Assembly (NCBI GenBank): GCA_028689655.1
Contig: JAQVCT010000016.1
Span: 1-64,000 of the forward strand
Source of the DNA: Lachnospiraceae bacterium
GTDB lineage: Bacteria; Bacillota; Clostridia; Lachnospirales; Lachnospiraceae
Reading direction: 5' to 3'
DNA length: 64,000 bases
Positions 53,648 to 62,292 of this stretch are shown here, piece by piece. The notes under the pieces are model-generated. The model did not search any database and was not told the origin of the DNA. It saw only the letters and a program-made list of their open reading frames with translations. Every line of letters begins with the position of its first letter. Within the stretch, counting starts at the first letter, position 1. A program made the position numbers and the translations under genes.

Positions 53648-55426
53648 TTACTGTACCCATTGGGTATCTAAGTAAGCGATACGCTCTGTGATAAAGCTTT
53701 TCAATCCGCTGATCTCCTCTGCATAGCCCCGCTGGATAGTACCTACATCATCTGTTCCATAGATATTCCATCGAATGGCATTCATGGTCACAGAATCAAT
53801 CATATGCTGCGACCAGTTAGCGATCTTATTATCTGCTGCCGCTAAGGTGTTTGCTCTGAAATTCTTATAATAATTCTCCACTACAGCCTGACTGAACTCA
53901 GGTCTGAAAAAAACAGCATACCAAATACAACTGGGTGTTACATCCTGACTGGCATACATTCCATTGGGATCTGTAAGATCCGTACTGTTATAGCCATCCG
54001 TTCCCCCGTTTCCAAGAGATTTATCATAATCCCACACAGGACCTGCATAAATCTTCGTATCCACAGAATCAGGATATTTATACATATACTGACTGGCTAT
54101 GGAAGCATCCAGATTCTTAGTGATCTCTTCTATCAGATATTTCTGTGCAAAAGAATTTACATCGATATAGTCATAATAGGCCTTTCCCGTATTGGGGTTA
54201 ATACCATCCCAGGCATACAACGCATCCTCAAGCTCCTGATAAAGATTTGCTATATAGTAGACTTGATTCACAGAAGGATGTGAAGGTCCTTCGATATTTA
54301 CCGCCTGATTGCGGCTGGTAACAAATCCTGCAACTCTCTCCAGATAGCTATAACCAATATTCAGTGTAAACAGATATCCACCTGTAATATCTGCCGGATC
54401 ATGCTCGATCTGGTATCCCTTCATGGTGCTGGGAACAGTATCTTTCACTCCTTCTGTAGAACCAAAGACCGGGAAATCTGACAGCTCTTTTCCAGGATTC
54501 ACATTTTCTGTCTTCTTCTCCAGATCAGGAATATTGACACGTTCTGTACTTACTTCTACCTTTTCCCCCAGCTGGTAATTTCCCTGATACTCTCCATTGG
54601 TATAAAAATCCACTGAGACAGATTCCGCTGTAAAGGGCATACCTGATGTCTTCGCTATGTCATGTACTACACGATTACGCAGAAGACTGTCATCCCACTG
54701 ATTTGCCAAAAGGACCCACTTTTTAGCTGCTCCCATTCGAAACAAATCTGTTTTCTTAGAAAGCTTTATGGTATAAGGCAGCTTGTATCCATCACTCCAC
54801 GTGGAGTTTCCCCGCCCGTGAATATATTCCAGGGGGCCATCATACTGTACCTGCCCTGATTCATCTGCGATAATCACATTGCCGCTTTCACGGTTTGCCT
54901 TATCTTCCTTCACATAATCCATACTGCCGGACTCTGTGGTAAGTAATACAGTGCCCGCTCCATGAGACTGTAGAAATGTCACCGCGTGGGTCTGCTCTGC
55001 CAGGGTAAATACATGTTCACCTGCAGTGACCGAAAACAATTCATTATTATCGATCTTCTCTCCATCCAGTTCAATAGAGGAAGCTCCGTCTATTCCCAGA
55101 CGAAGCTTTTCCAGATTGGAAACCGCTGGAAGAAATACATAATAATGTCCTGTATTATCATCCAGCCACCAGTCAATTCTAGTTTCCTGATTTTCCCTGG
55201 CAAGACCATTGGTGGTATTGGTCACATAAAGAGACCATGTCTGATCGCTTACCGCCCTGTCTCCTTCACCGCTGTCATTTGAGATATTATTTGATTTTGT
55301 GAATCCACCATCTCTGTGCTCTACATACAGACTCACTCCCACCATACCCGTCAACAATGTCATGGCTGCCAGCAATATCAATATTCTTTTCCATATGGTA
55401 CTGCTTTCCCTATTTCTATCTATCAT
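53648..55426 (-). CDS. CotH-like kinase family protein (full length)
   Basis: A 592-residue membrane-anchored CotH kinase: an N-terminal helix (about 12-32), beta modules (about 60-185), then the kinase fold with YIHGRGNSTWSDGYKLPYTI, WVLLANQWDDSLLRN, VSVDFYTNGEYQGNYQLGEKV, and the C-terminal metal-binding PVWDYDKSLGNGG. It is complete, unlike the copy at 122-1336. With the VTC and DUF4956 genes it forms a recurring trio. CotH kinases transfer phosphate from ATP to proteins, and this one faces outward, so the phosphate donor outside the cell is unclear. Confidence 0.92.
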   Translation of the reverse strand: MIDRNRESSTIWKRILILLAAMTLLTGMVGVSLYVEHRDGGFTKSNNISNDSGEGDRAVSDQTWSLYVTNTTNGLARENQETRIDWWLDDNTGHYYVFLPAVSNLEKLRLGIDGASSIELDGEKIDNNELFSVTAGEHVFTLAEQTHAVTFLQSHGAGTVLLTTESGSMDYVKEDKANRESGNVIIADESGQVQYDGPLEYIHGRGNSTWSDGYKLPYTIKLSKKTDLFRMGAAKKWVLLANQWDDSLLRNRVVHDIAKTSGMPFTAESVSVDFYTNGEYQGNYQLGEKVEVSTERVNIPDLEKKTENVNPGKELSDFPVFGSTEGVKDTVPSTMKGYQIEHDPADITGGYLFTLNIGYSYLERVAGFVTSRNQAVNIEGPSHPSVNQVYYIANLYQELEDALYAWDGINPNTGKAYYDYIDVNSFAQKYLIEEITKNLDASIASQYMYKYPDSVDTKIYAGPVWDYDKSLGNGGTDGYNSTDLTDPNGMYASQDVTPSCIWYAVFFRPEFSQAVVENYYKNFRANTLAAADNKIANWSQHMIDSVTMNAIRWNIYGTDDVGTIQRGYAEEISGLKSFITERIAYLDTQWVQ

Positions 55427-55494
55427 ACCCGTCTAACATTCCCTGTCTGGAATTCTATCTGGCATTTTTTATCCAGCTTTTCCCCGGTTCTATT

Positions 55495-56622
55495 CTATTT
55501 TATCTTGTTCGTTTCATCTATTACATGACCTATAAAATCATGAATCTGCTCTTCCATGCACGCTGCCACATCGTCACCAGACAGATATACTCCTGTCCAA
55601 TGGACAATCTTCTCGATTGCCTGTTCCACGTGCCACCTTGGCTGCCAGCCTAACGTACTCTTCAATCTGGAGCAGTCAAGTTTCAGAAAATTAGCCTCAT
55701 GCGGACCACCGTCATGTACATTCTTCCATGTAACGTTATCTGGATTACTCTGATTCCATTTATCACAAAACAGTGTCACCAAATCTCCTGTTGTGAGGCA
55801 ATCGCAATCATCCGGTCCTACATTATAGTTGTTGGCAAGACCTGGATCTTCATATTGTGCCTGCGCCAACTGTAAATAGGCTATTACAGGCTCTAATACA
55901 TGCTGATAGGGTCTGGTGGAATAAGGGTTGCGCACGATAATCTCAGGCGCCTCACTTGCTGCTCTTCCAGCCTGAATAGTGCGGATACAATCCGGTATGA
56001 TTCGGTCTGCTGCAAAGTCGCCACCGCCAATCACATTACCGGCACGCGCAGTAGAAATCGCAGCCTTTCTGCACAAATCGACACCTGAATCCCGAAAGAA
56101 AGAGTTTACATAACTGCTTGTCACTAACTCCGAGCAGGACTTACTGTTGGAATAGGGATCATATCCGTTCAGTTCTTCACATTCCCTATATCCCCAACTC
56201 CATTCTCTATTCAAATATACTTTGTCTGTTGTTACATTAAGAAAAGAACGTACTGACCTAGTCTTTCTGACACATTCCAGTACATTGACCGTTCCCATCA
56301 CATTGACTTCATAAGTGTAAACAGGATTCTCGTAAGATTCACGCACAATCGGCTGTGCCGCCATGTGAATCACAATCTCCGGCTGTACTTCCTGAAATAC
56401 TTTCATAAGATGAGGCAGGTCTCTCACATCACCTACTATGGAATGAATCTTACCAGATAGACCACTCATCTCATATAATGACGGACTTGTTGGTGGATTC
56501 AATGCATACCCGGTTACTTCGGCTTCTTCCATAGACAACACTTTACACATCCATGAACCCTTGAAGCCTGTATGCCCTGTAATTAATATTTTTTTTCCTT
56601 TAAAGAAGCTTAAGTCTTCCAT
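55495..56622 (-). CDS. rfbG: CDP-glucose 4,6-dehydratase
   Basis: A 375-residue extended short-chain dehydrogenase. It shows KILITGHTGFKGSWMCKVL (NAD site), IHMAAQPIVRESYENPVYT, NVTTDKVYLNREWSWGYRE (typical of RfbG), PYSNSKSCSELV and the C-terminal GWQPRWHVEQAIEKIV. It converts CDP-glucose to CDP-4-keto-6-deoxyglucose, using the product of the RfbF-like enzymes upstream. No RfbH/DdhC or later CDP-dideoxysugar gene is present, so the final sugar is unknown. The start has AAAGGC upstream. Confidence 0.95.
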   Translation of the reverse strand: MEDLSFFKGKKILITGHTGFKGSWMCKVLSMEEAEVTGYALNPPTSPSLYEMSGLSGKIHSIVGDVRDLPHLMKVFQEVQPEIVIHMAAQPIVRESYENPVYTYEVNVMGTVNVLECVRKTRSVRSFLNVTTDKVYLNREWSWGYRECEELNGYDPYSNSKSCSELVTSSYVNSFFRDSGVDLCRKAAISTARAGNVIGGGDFAADRIIPDCIRTIQAGRAASEAPEIIVRNPYSTRPYQHVLEPVIAYLQLAQAQYEDPGLANNYNVGPDDCDCLTTGDLVTLFCDKWNQSNPDNVTWKNVHDGGPHEANFLKLDCSRLKSTLGWQPRWHVEQAIEKIVHWTGVYLSGDDVAACMEEQIHDFIGHVIDETNKIK

Positions 56623-56661
56623 AGATTGCCTTTCCCTATGTACTGAGCATCCTTACCCATC

Positions 56662-57009
56662 CTATTTATTTTCAAGGTAGATATAGATATCACTATTGGT
56701 TATCACATCACTTAAATATCCATTTTTATCAATGATTGGCAGCAATGATATTTTTTTCTTTTTAAAAATTTCATAAGCTTTTTCCATATTTTTCTCATAT
56801 AAGTGTAGAAAAGAGCTTTGAATAATTTGGCTTACCTTTTCATATATGCTCATTCCGGCAGACAATGCGCGGATAATATCACCCTGGCTTACCACTCCCA
56901 CTACCTTCTTATTCCCATTTAATACGATTGCAACTCTGTCATTGGCGCTTTCAAACTGTGCCAATACTTCTTTTATAGTATAGTTCTCGCTTACACAATA
57001 TTTTTCCAT
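56662..57009 (-). CDS. CBS-domain-pair protein
   Basis: A 115-residue protein consisting only of two CBS domains (YTIKEVLAQFESANDRVAIV, VVGVVSQGDIIRAL, then AYEIFKKKKISLLPIIDKNG and LSDVITNSDIYIYL). CBS pairs bind adenine nucleotides. In legionaminic acid loci the nucleotidyltransferase PtmE carries such a pair at its N-terminus; here it stands alone between neuC and rfbG. A regulatory subunit for one of the sugar nucleotidyltransferases is a reasonable guess. The gene has a good AAGGAGG site and a 10-bp gap from neuC. Confidence 0.85.
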   Translation of the reverse strand: MEKYCVSENYTIKEVLAQFESANDRVAIVLNGNKKVVGVVSQGDIIRALSAGMSIYEKVSQIIQSSFLHLYEKNMEKAYEIFKKKKISLLPIIDKNGYLSDVITNSDIYIYLENK

Positions 57010-57019
57010 ACTAGCCTCC

Positions 57020-58168
57020 TTAATAAGTTAGCTTCTTGACAATTAGCTGCTTGTCAATCGGTGTATTCATTAACAGTTCCAAAATCTTTTCTGAGGAATG
57101 TCCATCACCATATGGATTGACACATTCTGCATCCAAATATGCACGGAATTCATCACTCATCGCTTTTTCTATAGATGCAATTACTTTATTCAGTTCAAAA
57201 GGCACGTCTATTACATTGATGCCTCTGAATCTCATGTTCTGTCTGCGTCCAATATTGACAGCGGGAACTTTAAAGGTTGGTGCCTCCAGTAGACCAGAGC
57301 TGGAATTTCCTACAATACATTTTGCACTCTTCAATAACCCCAGATAATCTTCTCTTTTTAAATTCGCATACATGTAATATTCGCCGACACGATATTCATT
57401 AATCGCCTTTTTCACACCACTTGAACCTGCATCATTATTTGGTAATATAATGACCTTTGGCAGGTCAAAGTAATTCATGGCTTTGATAAATATCTCTGCT
57501 TGCGCTTCTGCTTTTTCCGCTTCTTCAGTCACTGGATGCATCACACCCAGGATATATCCTTTATCCAGTTGTACGCATAATTTATCCTGTATCTCTGTAA
57601 GTTCGGTAAACTGGGCGCTCACCATCTCATCTATCTGTGGAGCTCCTACATTATGCACTCTGAAAGGCTCTTCACCCAATTTAATCAAACGATCTGCCGC
57701 ATCCTGATTGGCAGCCAAATGAAGATGTACCAACTTACCAATGGCATGTCTCGTCATACCATCGATATTTCCAGACAATTCACCCGCTTGAATATGAGCA
57801 ACAGGTGTATAAGTATAAGCACCTGCAATAGCCCCCATCAGTTGTTCTCCTCTGTCACCTGCCAGTAAGATCCAATCCGGCTTTTCATTCTCGATGATAT
57901 CCGGCATACCCGAAAGGAAGATTCCCAAAGACTTTGCCTGGGTAATATGACTGTATCCATCTAAAGACATATGAACTTTATAATGAATCTTGAATCCATC
58001 CGACTCTATTTCTTTATAAGAACTGCCATATGCTGGTAATAAATGCATATTTGTCACTACCAACACATATTCCACGTCATCTCTTGCATCTATCAGCTTC
58101 AGAATAGGTCTGATATATCCCCATTCGCCTCTGGAACCTGTCACTACCATTATCTTTTTCTTTGTCAT
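57020..58168 (-). CDS. neuC: UDP-N-acetylglucosamine 2-epimerase, hydrolysing (NeuC/LegG-like)
   Basis: A 382-residue GT-B-fold hydrolysing epimerase producing ManNAc-type sugars for nonulosonic acid synthesis. IMVVTGSRGEWGYIRPIL begins it, with WILLAGDRGEQLMGAI, VAHIQAGELSGNIDGMTRHAI (HIQxGE and IDG matching NeuC/LegG rather than WecB), NNDAGSSGVKKAI and CIVGNSSSGLLEAP with VNIGRRQNMR. It could act on UDP-GlcNAc (NeuC) or on a bacillosamine derivative (LegG). Since no LegB or LegC is present, NeuC is the simpler reading. It follows neuB closely. Confidence 0.9.
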   Translation of the reverse strand: MTKKKIMVVTGSRGEWGYIRPILKLIDARDDVEYVLVVTNMHLLPAYGSSYKEIESDGFKIHYKVHMSLDGYSHITQAKSLGIFLSGMPDIIENEKPDWILLAGDRGEQLMGAIAGAYTYTPVAHIQAGELSGNIDGMTRHAIGKLVHLHLAANQDAADRLIKLGEEPFRVHNVGAPQIDEMVSAQFTELTEIQDKLCVQLDKGYILGVMHPVTEEAEKAEAQAEIFIKAMNYFDLPKVIILPNNDAGSSGVKKAINEYRVGEYYMYANLKREDYLGLLKSAKCIVGNSSSGLLEAPTFKVPAVNIGRRQNMRFRGINVIDVPFELNKVIASIEKAMSDEFRAYLDAECVNPYGDGHSSEKILELLMNTPIDKQLIVKKLTY

Positions 58169-58213
58169 CTTGCTGTTCTCCGTCCATGTCTCTATTACAA
58201 TTCCTAATGTTAT

Positions 58214-59242
58214 TTATTCCATATCTTCCCACTTCAGCAATGTATTCTCATCAATATCTTTAATGGCTTTCTTACCTATGATTTCATTCATCTTATGAGA
58301 CGGGATTCCTGTACCCGGACGCTTAGACCATATCATTTCCTGTGTGATTTTCTCTCCTGCTTTAATAGGACGAAGAGATACAATACTGCGAAATGCCCAT
58401 TCTCTAATATCTTTTTCCTTCTCATTTACTTTTTTCTCACAACCCAGCGCTGCCTCTACCTTATGCGCACCATCTACCAAATGATAAAGATCATTAAAAT
58501 CAATAGATACCGTCTGATCAGGCCCCGGTGTCTGTTTACTGATAATAACATGTTTCTCAAGAATACATGCACCTAATGCTGCTGCCGCAAAGCAGGTGTA
58601 AAGATCTGGTGTATGATCAGAATGTCCTATCACTGCCTTAGGGAATCTGTTCTTCATCTCCTGAATAATACCAAGGTTTAAATCCTCATATTTTGGGGGA
58701 TATTCTGACAGACAATTAGTAAATGCAAATTCTATACCGCTCTCTACCAATACATCATAGGTTCTCTGTATTTCCTCTAATGTACACATACCCGTTGATA
58801 CGATCATTGGTTTTCCAAGTGCTGCAATTGCCTTGATGGTAGGAATATCTGTCATTTCTCCAGATCCTATCTTAAAAGCATCGACACCGATCTCATCCAA
58901 TTCATAGGCTGCTTTCAGACTAAATGGTGTGCACATATATTGAATGCCAATCTCTTTGCAGTATCTCATCAATTCTACATGATCCTCCAGTTTTAGAGCA
59001 TGCTTCAGTAAAAAATCATATAAAGGTTCCTCAAAATTGTCAGACATAGGACTCTCACGCAGCATTTCCTCATAAGGTAAATGATGCTGGAATTTGATAC
59101 AATCTGCCCCTGCAAGCTTTGCCAAGCGACACATCTCCTTAGCGACATTGATATCCCCCATATGGTTATCACATCCCTCTGCAATCACATAGATAGGATA
59201 ATCTGCCCCTATTTTCTTATTTCCTATTGTTATCTCTCTCAT
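58214..59242 (-). CDS. neuB: N-acetylneuraminate/legionaminate synthase (NeuB family)
   Basis: A 342-residue nonulosonic acid synthase, different from the PseI-like one. The TIM barrel holds YVIAEGCDNHMGDINVAK, CIKFQHHLPYEEML, MCTPFSLKAAYELDEIG, MIVSTGMCTLEEI, IGHSDHTPDLYTC and CILEKHVIISKQTPGPDQ. The SAF antifreeze-like domain is at the C-terminus (IKAGEKITQEMIWSKRPGTGI). The start at 59242 has GAAGGAGAGG; the longer frame to 59299 overlaps neuA. It condenses PEP with the sugar made by NeuC, and the product is activated by NeuA upstream. Confidence 0.92.
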   Translation of the reverse strand: MREITIGNKKIGADYPIYVIAEGCDNHMGDINVAKEMCRLAKLAGADCIKFQHHLPYEEMLRESPMSDNFEEPLYDFLLKHALKLEDHVELMRYCKEIGIQYMCTPFSLKAAYELDEIGVDAFKIGSGEMTDIPTIKAIAALGKPMIVSTGMCTLEEIQRTYDVLVESGIEFAFTNCLSEYPPKYEDLNLGIIQEMKNRFPKAVIGHSDHTPDLYTCFAAAALGACILEKHVIISKQTPGPDQTVSIDFNDLYHLVDGAHKVEAALGCEKKVNEKEKDIREWAFRSIVSLRPIKAGEKITQEMIWSKRPGTGIPSHKMNEIIGKKAIKDIDENTLLKWEDME

Positions 59243-59246
59243 ATTC

Positions 59247-59930
59247 TTACCTCTCCTTCTCCAGATATCCCTCTGCAATAGCGATATCAGACCATTCATT
59301 TATGTCAATTGCTTCCACTTCATCAATCACATATCCTGCACACTTATGTCCCAATACCAGTCTGGTATCCATCAGGCTTTGTGTCTTAGTCACATAGAGA
59401 CAGCTATTTTCCACATAAAGCGGCTGTCTCTCCTGTCTTCTACGAGGAGCATTTGGAAATAGCCTTCCATATTCTCCATCTTCCCTCTCGACCCAAAAGT
59501 CGCTATAATTCGCTGATAATGTTAACTGAGCATCATATCTATTCTGTTTTTCTTCAAATTTTTTTAAAAATTTCTCTACCGTCTCAGGTTTTCGCAAAGG
59601 TGACGTAGGCTGTAATGTCACCACCGCGTCATAGGTTTTTCCTGCATGTTGCTCCATATATTGTAAGGCGTGTATTAGTGCATCCTCTGTCTTTGCAGTA
59701 TCATTCGATATCTCAGGCGGTCTCTGTATCACAGTCACATGTGCATAGGTATTCGCCACCTTTTCAATCTCCGCATCATCTGTACTTACCACCATATCGT
59801 AGTTTACCTTCGCCTGCTGCATACATTCTATTGCATATCCAAGTAAAGGTTTACCCGCTATCGGGTAGATATTCTTATGTGGGATTCCTTTAGAACCACC
59901 ACGGGCTGGAATTACAACTAGATATTTCAT
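59247..59930 (-). CDS. neuA: CMP-nonulosonate cytidylyltransferase (NeuA/LegF-like)
   Basis: A 227-residue cytidylyltransferase: LVVIPARGGSKGIPHKNIYPI (CTP-binding loop), DMVVSTDDAEIEKVA, VTLQPTSPLRKPETVEKFL and the C-terminal VEAIDINEWSDIAIAEGYL. It activates the sialic-acid-type sugar as a CMP conjugate for transfer. It is the only such enzyme in the window although two synthases are present, so it may serve both or only NeuB. The stop is 4 bases before the neuB start. Confidence 0.94.
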   Translation of the reverse strand: MKYLVVIPARGGSKGIPHKNIYPIAGKPLLGYAIECMQQAKVNYDMVVSTDDAEIEKVANTYAHVTVIQRPPEISNDTAKTEDALIHALQYMEQHAGKTYDAVVTLQPTSPLRKPETVEKFLKKFEEKQNRYDAQLTLSANYSDFWVEREDGEYGRLFPNAPRRRQERQPLYVENSCLYVTKTQSLMDTRLVLGHKCAGYVIDEVEAIDINEWSDIAIAEGYLEKER

Positions 59931-60002
59931 TTTCTATTTCCTCGATTCCTTTAATAATTATTACTCTATTCTGCAAAACATCTAATAACTTCTATGATAT
60001 AA

Positions 60003-60779
60003 TCAATTTAAAATCTGCCAAGGTGCCTGTCCCTTATCTAATAATCCCTCCAGATATGCTTTGTCATGCATGGTATCCATCGGTGACCAAAAACCCTGAT
60101 GTTGATATGCCATCATCTGACCTGCTGCTGCAAGTCTCTCAAAAGGTCCTGCCTCCAGCATCTCACTTCCATCACCCAAATAATCGAATATCCTCTTATT
60201 TAACACCATAAATCCCATATTCACCCACGATTGGTCTTTTCTGGCTTTTTCCTTAAAGCTTTTCACCTGATGTAGGTCTGAGATCTTGATTGCTCCAAAT
60301 CGTCCTGCCGGCTGTGTCGCTGTAATAGTAGCAACCTTTCCATGGCTCCTATGGAACTTTATCAGTTCAGGAATATTCACATCGGATACGCCATCTCCAT
60401 AAGTCAGCATGAAATCTTCATCCCCAGTCAGGTAATCCCGAATCTTCTTGATACGATCTGCTGTCAATGCTTCCAAGCCTGTATCCGCCAATGTTATCTT
60501 CCACGGCTCCGCGATACTTCTATGGGAAATGTTTACTTTATTCTGTAAATCAAATGTAGTATCTGTCTGATACATATGATAATTAATAAAATATTCCTTG
60601 ATCATATGTCCCTTATATCCACAGCAAATAATGAAATCATGATAGCCATAATGGGAATAGATCTTCATAATATGCCATAAGATCGGTTTTCCCTTTAATT
60701 CGACCATAGGCTTTGGCTTACTCACAGATTCTTCGCTGATGCGGCTGCCTTTTCCACCTGCCAATATTACTACTTTCAT
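60003..60779 (-). CDS. rfbF: Glucose-1-phosphate cytidylyltransferase
   Basis: A 258-residue nucleotidyltransferase making CDP-glucose from CTP and glucose-1-phosphate. It begins KVVILAGGKGSRISEE with the conserved Gly-rich loop and Arg, then PKPMVELKGKPILWHIMKIY, IICCGYKGHMIKEYF, FMLTYGDGVSDVNI (metal Asp), TATQPAGRFGAI, WVNMGFMVLNKRIFDYL and GFWSPMDTMHDKAYLEGLL, a near-complete match to RfbF. The start at 60779 has AGGAGG, 10 bases after the paralogue. Its product goes to RfbG at 55495. Confidence 0.95.
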   Translation of the reverse strand: MKVVILAGGKGSRISEESVSKPKPMVELKGKPILWHIMKIYSHYGYHDFIICCGYKGHMIKEYFINYHMYQTDTTFDLQNKVNISHRSIAEPWKITLADTGLEALTADRIKKIRDYLTGDEDFMLTYGDGVSDVNIPELIKFHRSHGKVATITATQPAGRFGAIKISDLHQVKSFKEKARKDQSWVNMGFMVLNKRIFDYLGDGSEMLEAGPFERLAAAGQMMAYQHQGFWSPMDTMHDKAYLEGLLDKGQAPWQILN

Positions 60780-60789
60780 CTGCGTCCTC

Positions 60790-61554
60790 CTACCAGGTCT
60801 TCCATGGTGCAATGTTAGCATTCCACAAATTCTGCATTTTCTCTTTGTCGCGCTTTGTCTCTACCGGACTCCAAAAACCGAAATGCCGATATGTATTCAC
60901 TTGCCCTTTTTCAGCCAGCATATCCATGGGGCGATCTTCCAGACTATAATTTCCTATGAGATAATTAAATACCTGTTTATGAAAAATATAAGTACCTGTA
61001 TTGGTCCATGCCTGATTGTCCTCTGATATGTTCTTGCCCAGATACTGCCCATTCTCACTGAGTTGTAACGTTACATTACGACCTGTTGGTCTGGCAACCG
61101 CCATGGTTACTACTTTATTCTCTGCCTCATGACGTCTGTTCATGTCTCCGATATCGATATTATCCAGGCAGTCTCCATTAGTAACTACGAAATTATCTTC
61201 CGTAATATAACTGCGAATCATATTAATTCTCTGTGTGGTAGCTGTATAGATGCCTGTATCAACTACAGTGACTTTCCAGTCCTCTGACATATTTTTATGA
61301 ATCTGAATCTGATTCGTCCGTAAATCCACTGTAATGTCCGACTGATAAATATAGAAATCTTTGAAGTAATCTTTAATTCGATCTATTTTATATCCCGCAC
61401 ATATGATGAACTCCGAAAATCCATGAGCGGCATAGTTCTTCATGATATGCCATAAAATAGGATTTTCTCCAATCTCCACCATTGGCTTGGGGATTCCCTC
61501 TTTGTCCTCAGAGATCGTGCTGGGCAGTCCACCCGCCAGTATCACTACTTTCAT
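60790..61554 (-). CDS. RfbF paralogue with altered nucleotide-binding loop
   Basis: A 254-residue protein aligned over its whole length with the adjacent RfbF, but diverged. The start reads KVVILAGGLPSTISED, replacing the Gly-x-Gly-(T/S)-Arg loop with Leu-Pro-Ser-Thr. The Asp site is TNGDCLDN instead of TYGDGVSD. TATQPAGRFGA is replaced by AVARPTGRNVT, and NMGFMVLN by NTGTYIFH. PKPMVEIGENPILWHIM and HFGFWSPVETKRDKEKM remain. It may have another sugar or nucleotide preference, or act as a non-catalytic partner, as GlgD does for GlgC. The start overlaps the stop of the upstream GT32 gene (ATGA). Confidence 0.85.
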   Translation of the reverse strand: MKVVILAGGLPSTISEDKEGIPKPMVEIGENPILWHIMKNYAAHGFSEFIICAGYKIDRIKDYFKDFYIYQSDITVDLRTNQIQIHKNMSEDWKVTVVDTGIYTATTQRINMIRSYITEDNFVVTNGDCLDNIDIGDMNRRHEAENKVVTMAVARPTGRNVTLQLSENGQYLGKNISEDNQAWTNTGTYIFHKQVFNYLIGNYSLEDRPMDMLAEKGQVNTYRHFGFWSPVETKRDKEKMQNLWNANIAPWKTW

Positions 61555-62291
61555 CCTTTTACTCCTTTTATCTTCCGTTTCAGGCTTATAATCTTCTTTG
61601 TCAGTTGTGGACCCACTATCATCTTACATTGTTTTTTTATTCGGAATCGTAGTTTGAGCCAGCCCCCCTGCCAAGTAGCTGTATAATGATGGATTGAATA
61701 GGTATGATCCGTAATCTCCATCCGTTCAGTATAAATATTATAGGGTGCAAAATATTCTCTTGGAAATATGGTAATATCTTCTACTATCTGCTTCTGCCCA
61801 TTTAATTGCAAGCCATGCTGCACTAATACTCTGGTGGCATACTCTACTACTGTGGTATTATTATACTTACCATTTTCCAGCTTATAATGAATAGATTCAT
61901 AGATTCTACACATATCTCTCATAATCACATTTCCTTTTTCTGTGCCTGTGATCAATCCCGGAGCTACTGTCTCATCCAACTCAAATCCCATAAATCCTTT
62001 GTGGTTCTCCACTAATTCATCCAGTGGCTTCAATACTTCCACATCCGTGTCTAAGTATACACCACCCTGCTCATATAGCACCTTACATCTTGCATAATCA
62101 GATACAAAAGCATACTTTCCTGCTTCATATGCCTCCGCGGTATAGGGAATACTGTTCACATCAAAATTGTCTTCGTTCCATTCTATCATCTTCCATCCCG
62201 GCATCTTATCCTGCCAGGAACTCATACATTTTTTCACAATCTCAGGCTTTTCTTTTCGTCCAAACCAAAAATAATGAATTACTTTTTCCAT
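61551..62291 (-). CDS. GT32-type (OCH1-like) glycosyltransferase
   Basis: A 246-residue protein: VIHYFWFGRKEKPEIVKKCM, PGWKMIEWNEDNFDV, AYEAGKYAFVSDYARCKVLYEQGGVYLDTDVEVLKPL with the DxD motif inside YLDTDVEV, and FELDETVAPGLITGTEKGN. This is the capsular polysaccharide sugar-transferase group with a DxD nucleotide-sugar site. A basic C-terminus (KLRFRIKKQCK) may contact membrane. It lies 1 base after the first GT2 gene of the operon and overlaps the next gene by 4. Confidence 0.9.
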   Translation of the reverse strand: MEKVIHYFWFGRKEKPEIVKKCMSSWQDKMPGWKMIEWNEDNFDVNSIPYTAEAYEAGKYAFVSDYARCKVLYEQGGVYLDTDVEVLKPLDELVENHKGFMGFELDETVAPGLITGTEKGNVIMRDMCRIYESIHYKLENGKYNNTTVVEYATRVLVQHGLQLNGQKQIVEDITIFPREYFAPYNIYTERMEITDHTYSIHHYTATWQGGWLKLRFRIKKQCKMIVGPQLTKKIISLKRKIKGVKG

Positions 62292-62292
62292 C

